NCBI GenBank assembly: GCA_946479745.1
Contig: CAMLGZ010000001.1
Location: 1-64,000, forward strand
Length of the DNA stretch: 64,000 bases
Direction of reading: 5' to 3'
Source of the DNA: an uncultured Pseudoxanthomonas sp.
GTDB taxonomy: Bacteria; Pseudomonadota; Gammaproteobacteria; Xanthomonadales; Xanthomonadaceae
Part shown: positions 18,355 to 26,745 of the stretch, piece after piece
Layout of the letters: each line of letters starts with the position of its first letter
Numbering within the stretch: position 1 is the stretch's first letter
The notes under the pieces: model-generated
What the model saw: the letters and a program-made list of their open reading frames with translations, nothing else
The model's database searches: none
Told to the model about the DNA's origin: nothing
Program-made: the position numbers and the translations under genes

Positions 18355-19470
18355 TCAAAGAGACGCAAGCAGCAATTGCTCTTTCGTCAGCCGAACATGA
18401 TCGGAAGGCGAAATCGGATCGTAGAGCTTGCGATCGGCCTTTCCTTTCTTCGTTAGCGCGGCAAACATGTTCGACCCGGGAAACGCCCCGGCAGCGCTAC
18501 GTTCCTCGTCGAAAATGGCAACTCTGTCTATGAACTCGGCATCTTCCGAGTCCACCGAAAAGTTGAACCCGAACCTGCGCTCGACGAATGGCATGACGAC
18601 TGCGCCGAACGTGAGAAACAAGTCGAAATCGAATCTTTTCAACAAAGATTCGACAACTTCCTGCGCGCGCACGCCTTCATTCGAATAGGCGGAATGATCC
18701 ACGGATTCGTACTCGGATTTTACGCGCCCATCCGCTCTGTCGATTTTCTTCTGTTCCGGGAGTTCCCGCCAAAAGACCTGGACATCCTCCGCGACCGACG
18801 GCCACAGAACATGGCCGTTACGACCAACCATGTCGCTTGATAAAAGCAATCCGTCATCCAATAACGATTTTTCGAGACCTTCGCAAAACCGCTCGAGCGC
18901 GTCGACATGGTGGAAAAATTGATTGACGATGATTGCGTCGTATCCGGACTCGGAAACATAACTCGCGCAATCAGCCTCGATGAAGCTCATCCTCTCTTCG
19001 ACGCCATTATCCGTCGCGTTAGATTTTCCAAACTTGAGCAAACCGGAATTTATATCGATGCAATCGATGCGGGAGTCAATTCCGGCATCGAGCAAACGGC
19101 GAGACAGTCTTACTTCGAGTTCACAAGCGCCGGAACCAAAACTTGCAAGCTTGAGACGCTTCCCGTGTGCGTTCGCCCCGAATGACCGGACGATCTCTTT
19201 GAAGTAAAGATCTTCCGGGGAATCGGCGCCAAGCTTCTCAAACTTAGGCCTTATGAATTTCGTGGCCCAATACATGAAGATTGGAGGCAGAGTATCGGTT
19301 TGATGGGCCGGCGTGAAACTGAATGCGGCTTTTTCCGCCCATAGAAGCAGATGCTTGGCCATCCAGGCAGGCAACAGGGAACGGATAAAGACGATCGCAC
19401 GCTTGAACGCGGATCTATTCTCGTACACATAAGCCCGAACGCGCGCAGGGATCAATTGCAGTAAGAACAC
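18355..19470 (-). CDS. Class I SAM-dependent methyltransferase (island gene)
   Basis: 371 residues. The SAM-binding motif is LASFGSGACELEVRLSRRLLDAG (near residue 110) followed by IDCIDINSGLLKFGK and YDAIIVNQFFHHVDALE, a standard Rossmann methyltransferase order. The N-terminal ~90 residues are helical and unlike common families. Substrate unknown; surface polysaccharide or secondary-metabolite modification is possible but not shown. Base composition and codon use are clearly more AT-rich than the neighbours, supporting horizontal acquisition. It is transcribed towards rnd, away from the beta-helix gene. Confidence 0.7.
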   Translation of the reverse strand: MFLLQLIPARVRAYVYENRSAFKRAIVFIRSLLPAWMAKHLLLWAEKAAFSFTPAHQTDTLPPIFMYWATKFIRPKFEKLGADSPEDLYFKEIVRSFGANAHGKRLKLASFGSGACELEVRLSRRLLDAGIDSRIDCIDINSGLLKFGKSNATDNGVEERMSFIEADCASYVSESGYDAIIVNQFFHHVDALERFCEGLEKSLLDDGLLLSSDMVGRNGHVLWPSVAEDVQVFWRELPEQKKIDRADGRVKSEYESVDHSAYSNEGVRAQEVVESLLKRFDFDLFLTFGAVVMPFVERRFGFNFSVDSEDAEFIDRVAIFDEERSAAGAFPGSNMFAALTKKGKADRKLYDPISPSDHVRLTKEQLLLASL

Positions 19471-19896
19471 GCCAGAATCCTTTTCAACTCGTTTATACCA
19501 ATTGTAATGGGTATGCGTCTGCCGACGTCATCTTGGCCGAGCCGGATACGCGGCACCCGACTCGCCATGTTAGCGGCATTGAGGTCGGATCCAGCAAGGT
19601 CGCCCCCCCCACACCAGCGCCGCATGGCAATGCGACCTTCGTGCCATCGGTCGAGGACGGCTTGGTGGAATCCCGCTGGCTCATTCGTGGAAACGGAGAG
19701 AAGCCCGAGCTTCCGGAAATGCCGAGCCGATCGGGCTGCATGCTTTTCAAACTTTGATCACAACCAAGCGGAAATGCTTGCCGTAGGCTTGCCCACGTCT
19801 GAACACACTGACTGTTCGGACCAAGCCGCTTAATCAGTAAGCGCACGCGGTTAAGGAAGCAACTTCGGAATCCAGCTATTCAAAGGAGAAACAACA
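19471..19896. other. Intergenic stretch of the island
   Basis: About 425 bp between divergent island genes. Short frames on both strands lack ribosome sites and any recognisable family. It must contain the promoters for both neighbours; the last 20 bp hold the AAAGGAG ribosome site of the beta-helix gene. Confidence 0.5.
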
Positions 19897-21225
19897 GTGA
19901 ATTTATTAAGGATGTTACTGATAGCGACCAGTTTTCTTGCGATCTATTGCGGTTCTATTTCACACGCTTCTGGACAGACTGTAACCATAGGAAACCAGTG
20001 CTCGCGACCCGGCGTGTTCGACGACAACCTTTGTACCGTGCTGTACCACGTCAAGGACAACCCGGCGAACAACAAGGTGTGCCTATGGCGAGTAGACGAC
20101 AACTCTCTGATCTCCTGTGAAGGAAGGACCCGCTTTGGGGGTGGATTCGATTACATACCCACTACCGGTGCGACGCTGGAGTTTCGCAGGCATAGCGCAT
20201 GGCCCGGCAGCGATCCTCTGATCAATACCAATCCAGGGGCCGTGCGAGCCAGCGGCACGTTGCTCAAGACCCAGTTTGTGACAAGCCGGTTCAGAACCAC
20301 CCCCACTGGCGCGTGCGACACCGTTGTATTGCCCGGCCAGAGTATTCAGGGCGCACTCAACACGCTTTTGGGTACCGTATGCCTTTCTGCCGGGAACCAC
20401 GTGGTGACAAGCCAAGTCACCGTGTATTCGAATCAAACTCTGAGAAGCGAGAATGCCGGGACCCTGGCCGTCATCAAGCCTGCAACCGGAGGTGGCCATG
20501 TGTTTGTCATCCCCTCCCAGGCCAACGTGACTATCAAAGATCTGGTTATCGACGGAGAAGACCCGGTTCGGCCAGGCTTCGGTATTTTGTCGGCGGGCTC
20601 ATCCAACGTTCTTATCGAGAATGTGCAGATCAACCGCGCGACCATCGGCGTAGGCGTTTCCCAGGGATCGTCGAACGTCGAGCTCAGGTCTTCGCAGATC
20701 AATTACGCGGGAGATGGACTGGCGTGCGATGGTTGCGCAAACCCGTCCGTCTGGATTACGGATAGTTCGGATGTGCGAGTTACAAAGACCCTCTTGAAGA
20801 ATCTCGGTGTTGGTCCGCAAGGAGATGGTGAACTGGCTTGCTACAACACCCCGGGCCTGGTGGTTACGAACACTACTGTCGAGGGCTCGGGCGCTGCGGG
20901 CATGTACATCGTGAACTGTGACTACGCGGTAGTAACAGGCAACGATATTCTCGGTGCGCGTGAGTGGGGCCTGGATATCGTCAATACCGGCTATACCACC
21001 GGTAGCGATTACGGCTTGTACTCTTGGAACCTGATTCAGAATAGCCGCAACGGGGGCGGGGTCATCAAGGACTCGAAACAAGCCACTTTCCAGAGCAATA
21101 CTTACACCAACAACCGGCAGGGCGGCTCGGGATCGTGCAATGGGATCAACCGCAGGGGCAACACGGACGGTTATTACTACATCAATGACGTTTCTACTCC
21201 ATGGCCTGTCGTATGCAATGATTAA
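19897..21225 (+). CDS. Secreted right-handed beta-helix protein
   Basis: 442 residues starting at GTG 19897, with AAAGGAG upstream. Signal peptide about 1-26 (LLIATSFLAIYCGSISHASG). Residues ~215-400 carry repeated short strands of the pectate-lyase-like parallel beta-helix type (NVLIENVQI, NVELRSSQI, DVRVTKTLL, GLVVTNTTV, YAVVTGNDI), with many Asn/Ser turns. Several cysteines suggest disulfides after export. Such folds are found in polysaccharide-active enzymes and adhesins; no catalytic set could be recognised. Lower GC than the core genome. A hairpin at 21261-21291 (CAGACAACGCC/GGTGTTGTCTG) lies downstream. Confidence 0.7.
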   Translation: MNLLRMLLIATSFLAIYCGSISHASGQTVTIGNQCSRPGVFDDNLCTVLYHVKDNPANNKVCLWRVDDNSLISCEGRTRFGGGFDYIPTTGATLEFRRHSAWPGSDPLINTNPGAVRASGTLLKTQFVTSRFRTTPTGACDTVVLPGQSIQGALNTLLGTVCLSAGNHVVTSQVTVYSNQTLRSENAGTLAVIKPATGGGHVFVIPSQANVTIKDLVIDGEDPVRPGFGILSAGSSNVLIENVQINRATIGVGVSQGSSNVELRSSQINYAGDGLACDGCANPSVWITDSSDVRVTKTLLKNLGVGPQGDGELACYNTPGLVVTNTTVEGSGAAGMYIVNCDYAVVTGNDILGAREWGLDIVNTGYTTGSDYGLYSWNLIQNSRNGGGVIKDSKQATFQSNTYTNNRQGGSGSCNGINRRGNTDGYYYINDVSTPWPVVCND

Positions 21226-21260
21226 CAGATAGCTTTCGAGAGTGGATTTCCCCGGATACA

Positions 21261-21291
21261 CAGACAACGCCTCCATCCGGGGTGTTGTCTG
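21261..21291 (+). terminator. Hairpin after beta-helix gene
   Basis: 11-bp arms CAGACAACGCC and GGTGTTGTCTG (one G-T pair), 35 bp after the stop codon; only a short T-run follows. Confidence 0.45.
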
Positions 21292-21528
21292 TTCGAGGTT
21301 CGGCGGTCGTTTGACGAGCCGGAGCGCATGCCTTGGCCCGTTGCGGGCCGTAAGTGCCGAGCATCGGACTGGTGAAAACACTGATTGGACACCGCACCAC
21401 CCGCACTGGGACGCTCAAAATAGCTGGAACCCTTATGGCCAAGGGATCTCCGAGTGCCCGAACCCAGCCTCCTGAATCGGGCGGGCTAGCCTCAACCGCC
21501 AAAGGGACGTTAAACTTCCCCCGTACCT

Positions 21529-21604
21529 GGGGCGGTAGCTCAGCTGGGAGAGCGCCACGTTCGCATCGTGGAGGTCAGGGGTTCGATCCCCCTCCGCTCC
21601 ACCA
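21529..21604 (+). tRNA. tRNA-Ala (anticodon CGC)
   Basis: Full cloverleaf: acceptor GGGGCGG/CCGCTCC, D-stem GCTC/GAGC, anticodon stem CCACG/CGTGG with loop TTCGCAT (anticodon CGC), T-arm AGGGG-TTCGATC-CCCCT, discriminator A and encoded CCA. It marks the right edge of the low-GC island. Confidence 0.96.
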
Positions 21605-21611
21605 GGACAAC

Positions 21612-21643
21612 AAAAAGGGCTGCGGTTTTCCGCAGCCCTTTTT
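21612..21643. terminator. Terminator shared by tRNA-Ala and the TonB receptor gene
   Basis: AAAAAGGGCTGCGG-TTTT-CCGCAGCCCTTTTT, symmetrical and usable from both sides. Confidence 0.92.
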
Positions 21644-21663
21644 CTTTTGCAGTCGGTTCCCGG

Positions 21664-24429
21664 TCAGAACTTGTAGGTCAGCCCCAACAGGAAGCTCCGG
21701 CCCCACTCGATGTATTCCAGCGGACGATCCTTGCTGCCGGCGTAGGTGCGATAGGCCTCGTTGGTCAGGTTGCTGGCCTGCAGCAGCAGGGACAGACCGC
21801 TGAGCGAACTTCCTTCGCTGAAGGTGTAGCTGATCTGCGCATCGGTGATGTTTTCGCCAACGACGTAGCGCAAGGTACGGTTGCCGTTGAAGTTGCCGAT
21901 TTCTCCGATGAAGTCCGAACGACGACGCTGGTTGACACGCGCTTCGAAACCGTTCTTTTCGTAATAGACCGTCAGGTTGTAGATGCGCTTGGACAGGCCC
22001 GGCAGGTCGATGTCGCCGCTGCCCACGCTGGAGGCGCTTTCCGGGTCGCGGATCTTGATGTCGCTGTCGTTGAAGGTGGCGCTGGCCACCACGCCGAAAC
22101 CGCTCAAGGCATCGCTGAACATATCGAACGGCAAGGAACCGGTGAGCTCCAGGCCTTGCAGCATGCCGCCTTCGCCGTTCTGAGGGGTGGTGAGCTTGCC
22201 GATCGGATTGACCTCGACTCCGGCGATGGGAGCGAAGCCGGCCGTGTACTCGGACAGGTCGTAGAACGGGTCGTCTTGCGTATAAATGTACGACTTCAGA
22301 TCCTTGTAGAAGTAGGCAGCCGCTATATAGGCCCTGGTTCCAAAATATTTTTCATAGGATATATCGAATGCGTAGGCACGCCACGGATCAAGCGTGGGGT
22401 TGCCGCCATTGGCGAAGCTGTCGCGCAGACCGGTCTCAACGTTCGCGGCATCCGAAGCCGTCACCTCGAGCGAGGCACGCAACTGATCCACGCGCGGACG
22501 CGCTACCTGTTTTGCGAGAGCGACGCGCAACGTCTGATCGTTGGCGAAACCGAAGACCAGATTCATGCTCGGCAGCACGTCGGTGATGGTCTTTCCCAGA
22601 TGGATCGGCAGCGGGTCGCTGCCGTTGGAAAGGCGGATCGCATCGGAGGATTGATCGACACGCTGGATCTGCACGCCCACATTGCCGCGCACATTGACGT
22701 CGCCCCATTCGGTGTCGATGTTGCCACGCAGGTAGGCGGTGGTGGTTTCCTCGTTCACGTCCCAGGACTTGGCGACCAGATACGGGAACGCCGTGGCGCT
22801 CGGTTCAAAGGTCATGTAGCGAGCAACCGCGCCTGGAACGCTCCAAGCGGGGATATAGCCGATGCCGGCGAAACCGAGATCGACCGGATCATATTGCAAG
22901 TCCGACTCGATGGCCGTGATGCCCTGGGGGCCAAGGTTGATGTTGCCCTCTGGTTGGCGCTTGTTCTTTTCGCGTTCGGCGTAGTTCAGGCCGAAATCGA
23001 TGTCCGAGAAAAACTTGGTCCAACCCGGCGCAGGCAGCGAAACGGCCAGCTTGGCGGTTTTCAGTTCATCGACCACCTTCGGCACCTTGCCGTAACCGGA
23101 GCCGTAGATCGTGCCAGTCAGAAATAGCGAATCCGGGTCCGAATAGTCACGGCCCGGGTTCAACTGCGAGAAGCCGTTGTTCCTGATCTGCAGTTGCAGA
23201 GTGTCGAGCTGCGGCGCCGGCAGCATCTGGGTGTTGTTCTCGAGATTGAGCTCGTCGCGTTTGGCGCGCGACCAACCGATGTCGGCGACGATGCGCGCCT
23301 GGCCGACGGTGAAGTCGTTGTTCCAGCCGAAAGCGTTGATCTCGTCTTCGCGACGGTTGTACATGCCGCGCACCAGCGGGTACACATTGGCCATGGTGCC
23401 GCCGGTGAATGTGTTGTTGCCGTTGATGGCCGGATTGGTGACGGCCAAGCGGCCAAAGCCACCGTTGTAGTCGCCGATATGGACCTCAAGCTGATTGGCG
23501 GTGTCCACCTGCTCGGCCGAGGAATGGAACATGTCCAACGTGCTGGTCCAGGCATTCGAAGGACGGTACTGCAGCGTGGCCATCAGGCCGGTGCGGGTCT
23601 GCTCGCCGGTGCGGCGCAACGCCTTGATGCCGTCCGAGTAGAAGGTGCCGGCAGGCACTCCTGGACGCCAGTTGTCGCCGATGGCTTGCCAGGGTTCGTA
23701 CAAGCCGACCTGGTTTTCCTGGATGGGCGTATCGGAATAGGAGAAACCCAGCGCGACGCCGAAGGTATTGTCGGCGAACTGATCGATGTAGCTGATGTTG
23801 TAGCGGGAGCCGGTCGCATCCTTGTTCGCCGCCGAACCCAACGAGTTGCGTTGGCCGCGGATGCCGACGATGGCCGCGGGTCCGCCATAACTCAGCGGAC
23901 GCACGGTTTGCATGTCGATCGTGCCCGACAGACCCTGGCCGATGAGGCCAGCGTCAGGAGTCTTGTACACGGTCACGCCGCTGACCAGTTCGGAGGGGTA
24001 CTGGTCGAATTCCACACTGCGGTTGTCGCCGGTGCTGACCATCTCGCGACCGTTGAGCGTGGTGGTGGAGAAGTCCGGCGACAAGCCGCGCACGCTGATC
24101 ACCTGTGCACGGCCGGCGACACGCTGCGCAGCCAGGCCGGGCAGGCGGCCGATGGATTCGGCGATGCTGACATCCGGCAGCTTGCCTATGTCTTCGGCCG
24201 TGATCGCCTCGACGATGGAGGTGGAGTCGCGCTTGACCGAGATCGCGCCCTCGATGCCGGCGCGGATACCGGTCACCGTGATCCGGTCGAGCTCTGTCGC
24301 GTCGGTGCTGGCCGGTTGCGGTGTTTGTTCCGCAGTTTCTTCAGTCGATTGTGCATAGGCACTCGTGGCGCTCAGTGTCATCGCGGACACCAAGGACACG
24401 CTCAGCAGATTGCGCTTGAGCTTTACCAT
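21664..24429 (-). CDS. TonB-dependent receptor, probably for maltodextrins
   Basis: 921 residues. Signal peptide (MVKLKRNLLSVSLVSAMTLSATSAYA), plug domain (DRITVTGIRAGIEGAISVKR, EAITAEDIGKLPDVSIAESI, RGLSPDFSTTTLNGREM) and a beta-barrel ending in an aromatic strand (...LGLTYKF). It belongs to the carbohydrate TonB receptor group of Xanthomonadales and Caulobacterales (plug with DRITVTG and LPDVSIAESIGRLPG). The next genes are an alpha-glucosidase, an MFS sugar carrier and an alpha-amylase, so alpha-glucan oligosaccharides are the likely substrate. Its promoter region carries the 19-bp motif shared with the MFS gene. Confidence 0.85.
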   Translation of the reverse strand: MVKLKRNLLSVSLVSAMTLSATSAYAQSTEETAEQTPQPASTDATELDRITVTGIRAGIEGAISVKRDSTSIVEAITAEDIGKLPDVSIAESIGRLPGLAAQRVAGRAQVISVRGLSPDFSTTTLNGREMVSTGDNRSVEFDQYPSELVSGVTVYKTPDAGLIGQGLSGTIDMQTVRPLSYGGPAAIVGIRGQRNSLGSAANKDATGSRYNISYIDQFADNTFGVALGFSYSDTPIQENQVGLYEPWQAIGDNWRPGVPAGTFYSDGIKALRRTGEQTRTGLMATLQYRPSNAWTSTLDMFHSSAEQVDTANQLEVHIGDYNGGFGRLAVTNPAINGNNTFTGGTMANVYPLVRGMYNRREDEINAFGWNNDFTVGQARIVADIGWSRAKRDELNLENNTQMLPAPQLDTLQLQIRNNGFSQLNPGRDYSDPDSLFLTGTIYGSGYGKVPKVVDELKTAKLAVSLPAPGWTKFFSDIDFGLNYAEREKNKRQPEGNINLGPQGITAIESDLQYDPVDLGFAGIGYIPAWSVPGAVARYMTFEPSATAFPYLVAKSWDVNEETTTAYLRGNIDTEWGDVNVRGNVGVQIQRVDQSSDAIRLSNGSDPLPIHLGKTITDVLPSMNLVFGFANDQTLRVALAKQVARPRVDQLRASLEVTASDAANVETGLRDSFANGGNPTLDPWRAYAFDISYEKYFGTRAYIAAAYFYKDLKSYIYTQDDPFYDLSEYTAGFAPIAGVEVNPIGKLTTPQNGEGGMLQGLELTGSLPFDMFSDALSGFGVVASATFNDSDIKIRDPESASSVGSGDIDLPGLSKRIYNLTVYYEKNGFEARVNQRRRSDFIGEIGNFNGNRTLRYVVGENITDAQISYTFSEGSSLSGLSLLLQASNLTNEAYRTYAGSKDRPLEYIEWGRSFLLGLTYKF

Positions 24430-24780
24430 CTCCCCTCCACTCCCATGGTTGGTTTTCTAGTTTTGAAAGGCCGGCGATTCGCCATTTCGGCATTCGCCCG
24501 GACCAGTACGTCCGGTTACGCAGACCGTTCCCGATACGTGCGGCAATGGTAGTCGTGGCGTTCCCCGCACAACTTATGTTGCATACGTATTCATGGCGTC
24601 CGAGCGGAGTTATGCGGGGAAAACGTCATCGGCTGCTGCTTCAGGAAACCGGTTTCATCGTCTTCGCGGGCCATTGCCACGTCGCTATCGCGCTTGCCAC
24701 ATCGATTGTGCTGCAATGCAGCAAATAAAAACCGGCTGGCTACCCATCAAGTTCCGCGCCGCTTCAACGCGATCCGCGAA
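24430..24780. other. Promoter region of the maltodextrin receptor
   Basis: About 350 bp with no supported gene; holds the receptor promoter, the operator-like motif at 24580-24598 and the 3' side of the alpha-glucosidase gene. Confidence 0.6.
24580..24598 (-). promoter_or_regulatory. Operator-like motif, copy 1 (maltodextrin receptor)
   Basis: On the minus strand CGCCATGAATACGTATGCA, with the near-palindromic core TGAATACGTATGCA. The identical 19 bp occur at 26498-26516 in the same orientation relative to the MFS gene. Dyads with a central CG and this spacing are typical of LacI-family operators; a MalR-type repressor is the likely ligand. Confidence 0.6.
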
Positions 24781-26397
24781 TCAATGGGTATCAGCGTAGA
24801 ACACGCCTCGTGCCGGCAACCGCAGGAGATCTCCGTCAAGACTTCCTTCGACCAATCCGTGGCTACTGATGGCTCGCGCATGGATGCCGGCCGGAACCGG
24901 CCATTCCACTGTTTCCGCGGAGAGATTGAAGACCGCCAGCAAACGCTGGCCATTGAATTCGCGGGTAAACGCGAGCACCGGTTCGGGCGTATCGAAGAAT
25001 TCGATGCCTCCCCATTGCAACGCCGGCATGGTCTTGCGCCAATGCAGGAAAGCGCGCGTGGCATTGAGCGTGGATGCGGGATCGCTCTCTTGCACTTCGA
25101 CGGCCAATGCGCGATGCGTATCGGCGACCGGCAGCCACGGCTGTCCGGAAGTGAAACCCGCATGCGCTCCGCTGGTCCACGGCATGGGCGTGCGGCATCC
25201 ATCGCGGCCCTTGAAGGTCGGCCAGAACGTCTTGCCGTACGGATCCTGCAATGCTTCGTAAGGCACGTCCGCCTCGCCCAGACCCAGTTCTTCGCCCTGG
25301 TACAGGCATACCGAGCCGCGCAGCGAGCACACCAGAGCGACCAATTGCCTGGCCAACGCATCGGTCGCTCCCGCGCCACCCCAGCGGGTGACGGCGCGCT
25401 GCACATCGTGATTGGAAATGGCCCAGCAAGGCCAGCCATCGGCCATTTTCCCTTCCAGATCCTCAGCGGTGACGCGTATGTAGGCGGCGGTGAAATCGTC
25501 GGTCAGCAGTTCGAAGCTGTAGCCCATGTGCAGGCGTTTGTCGTTGACGTATTCGCCCATGGTGGCAAGCGAGTCCTCCGACGATATTTCGCCCAGGCTC
25601 GTCGCCTGCGGGTAACGGTCCAGCAAAGCGCGCAGCCTTTCCAGAAACACCAGGTTCTCGGGCTGCGTATTGTTGTAGTAGTGGTATTGGAAGGCGTACG
25701 GATTGTCGGGACTGAAGCCGCGCCCTACCCGCTTTTCGACGGGCTTGGGCGGGTTGTCGCGCAATTGCGGATCATGGAAACAGAAGTTGATCGCATCCAG
25801 CCGCAGACCGTCCACCCCTTTCTTCAACCAGTACTCCACGTTGTCCAGCGTGGCCTGCTGGACGGCAGGGTTGTGGAAATTGAGGTCCGGCTGCGAAGAA
25901 AGGAAATTGTGCAGGTAGTACTGGCCGCGCCGCGGTTCCCAGCGCCAGGCCACGCCGCCGAACAACGACATCCAGTTGTTGGGAGGACTGCCGTCCGGTT
26001 TGGCGTCGGCCCATACGTACCAGTCGGCCTTGGGGTTGTCGCGGCTCTCGCGGCTTTCCTTGAACCACTCGTGCTCGACCGAACAGTGGCTCAGCACCTG
26101 ATCGATCATCACCTTGATGCCCAGCCCGTGCGCCTTGGCCAGCAAACGGTCGAAATCGTCCAGGTTGCCGAACAACGGATCCACGTCGCGGTAGTCGGCG
26201 ATGTCGTAGCCGAAGTCTGCCATCGGCGATTTGAAGAACGGCGAGATCCAGATGGCGTCCACGCCCAGGCTGGCGATGTAATCCAACTTGTCCACGATGC
26301 CCGGCAGGTCGCCCACGCCGTTGCCGTCGCTATCCATGAAGCTGCGCGGATAGATCTGATAGATCACCGCGCCGCGCCACCAACGATTGTTCGCCAT
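24781..26397 (-). CDS. GH13 alpha-glucosidase
   Basis: 538-residue cytosolic enzyme of the oligo-1,6-glucosidase/alpha-glucosidase type (GH13_23-like). Conserved regions: DQVLSHCS (region I), GLRLDAINF (nucleophile Asp), SLGEISSED (acid/base Glu), AISNHDVQRA (transition-state Asp). No signal peptide, so it acts on imported maltodextrins. Start ATG 26397 (MANNRWWRGAVIYQIYP) is chosen among three close ATGs (26412, 26403, 26397). Convergent with nothing; transcribed toward the TonB receptor, which lies downstream on the same strand with its own promoter. Confidence 0.9.
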   Translation of the reverse strand: MANNRWWRGAVIYQIYPRSFMDSDGNGVGDLPGIVDKLDYIASLGVDAIWISPFFKSPMADFGYDIADYRDVDPLFGNLDDFDRLLAKAHGLGIKVMIDQVLSHCSVEHEWFKESRESRDNPKADWYVWADAKPDGSPPNNWMSLFGGVAWRWEPRRGQYYLHNFLSSQPDLNFHNPAVQQATLDNVEYWLKKGVDGLRLDAINFCFHDPQLRDNPPKPVEKRVGRGFSPDNPYAFQYHYYNNTQPENLVFLERLRALLDRYPQATSLGEISSEDSLATMGEYVNDKRLHMGYSFELLTDDFTAAYIRVTAEDLEGKMADGWPCWAISNHDVQRAVTRWGGAGATDALARQLVALVCSLRGSVCLYQGEELGLGEADVPYEALQDPYGKTFWPTFKGRDGCRTPMPWTSGAHAGFTSGQPWLPVADTHRALAVEVQESDPASTLNATRAFLHWRKTMPALQWGGIEFFDTPEPVLAFTREFNGQRLLAVFNLSAETVEWPVPAGIHARAISSHGLVEGSLDGDLLRLPARGVFYADTH

Positions 26398-26745
26398 CCT
26401 CATCCCCGACATTGGAATTGCGATCCTGCCTTGTCCGCACAACGGGCGCCACTATTCCATGTCGCGCACCCGCAGGCATTGACCTCGTCGGCACGCCCGC
26501 CATGAATACGTATGCAGGCAAGCGCGTGCATGTGTGCCCATCGCTTGCGGTTGGACGGCAGAAAGCGCGTCGATAATCAACAAGGAGCGGGGAATACAGG
26601 GCTTTTCATGAAATCGCGGGGATCGGCACCGCTATGCGAGCGACGGTATCGTAACCATGGAATGTTTGCAGTGCAGCATGGTTTCCAACCTCATTGCCTG
26701 CAACATGTCGAAGGTCAGGACGCAACGCCATGGGGAAACCGCAGC
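26398..26745. other. Divergent promoter region, alpha-glucosidase / MFS transporter
   Basis: About 350 bp without a supported gene. It contains the second operator-like motif (26498-26516), placed to control both directions. Confidence 0.6.
26498..26516 (+). promoter_or_regulatory. Operator-like motif, copy 2
   Basis: CGCCATGAATACGTATGCA, identical over 19 bp to the motif upstream of the TonB receptor. Located between the alpha-glucosidase and MFS genes. Confidence 0.6.

Noticed and set aside
19493..19846. Short frames in the island spacer as genes or a transposase remnant
   Set aside because: No ribosome sites, no recognisable family, and both strands are equally open.
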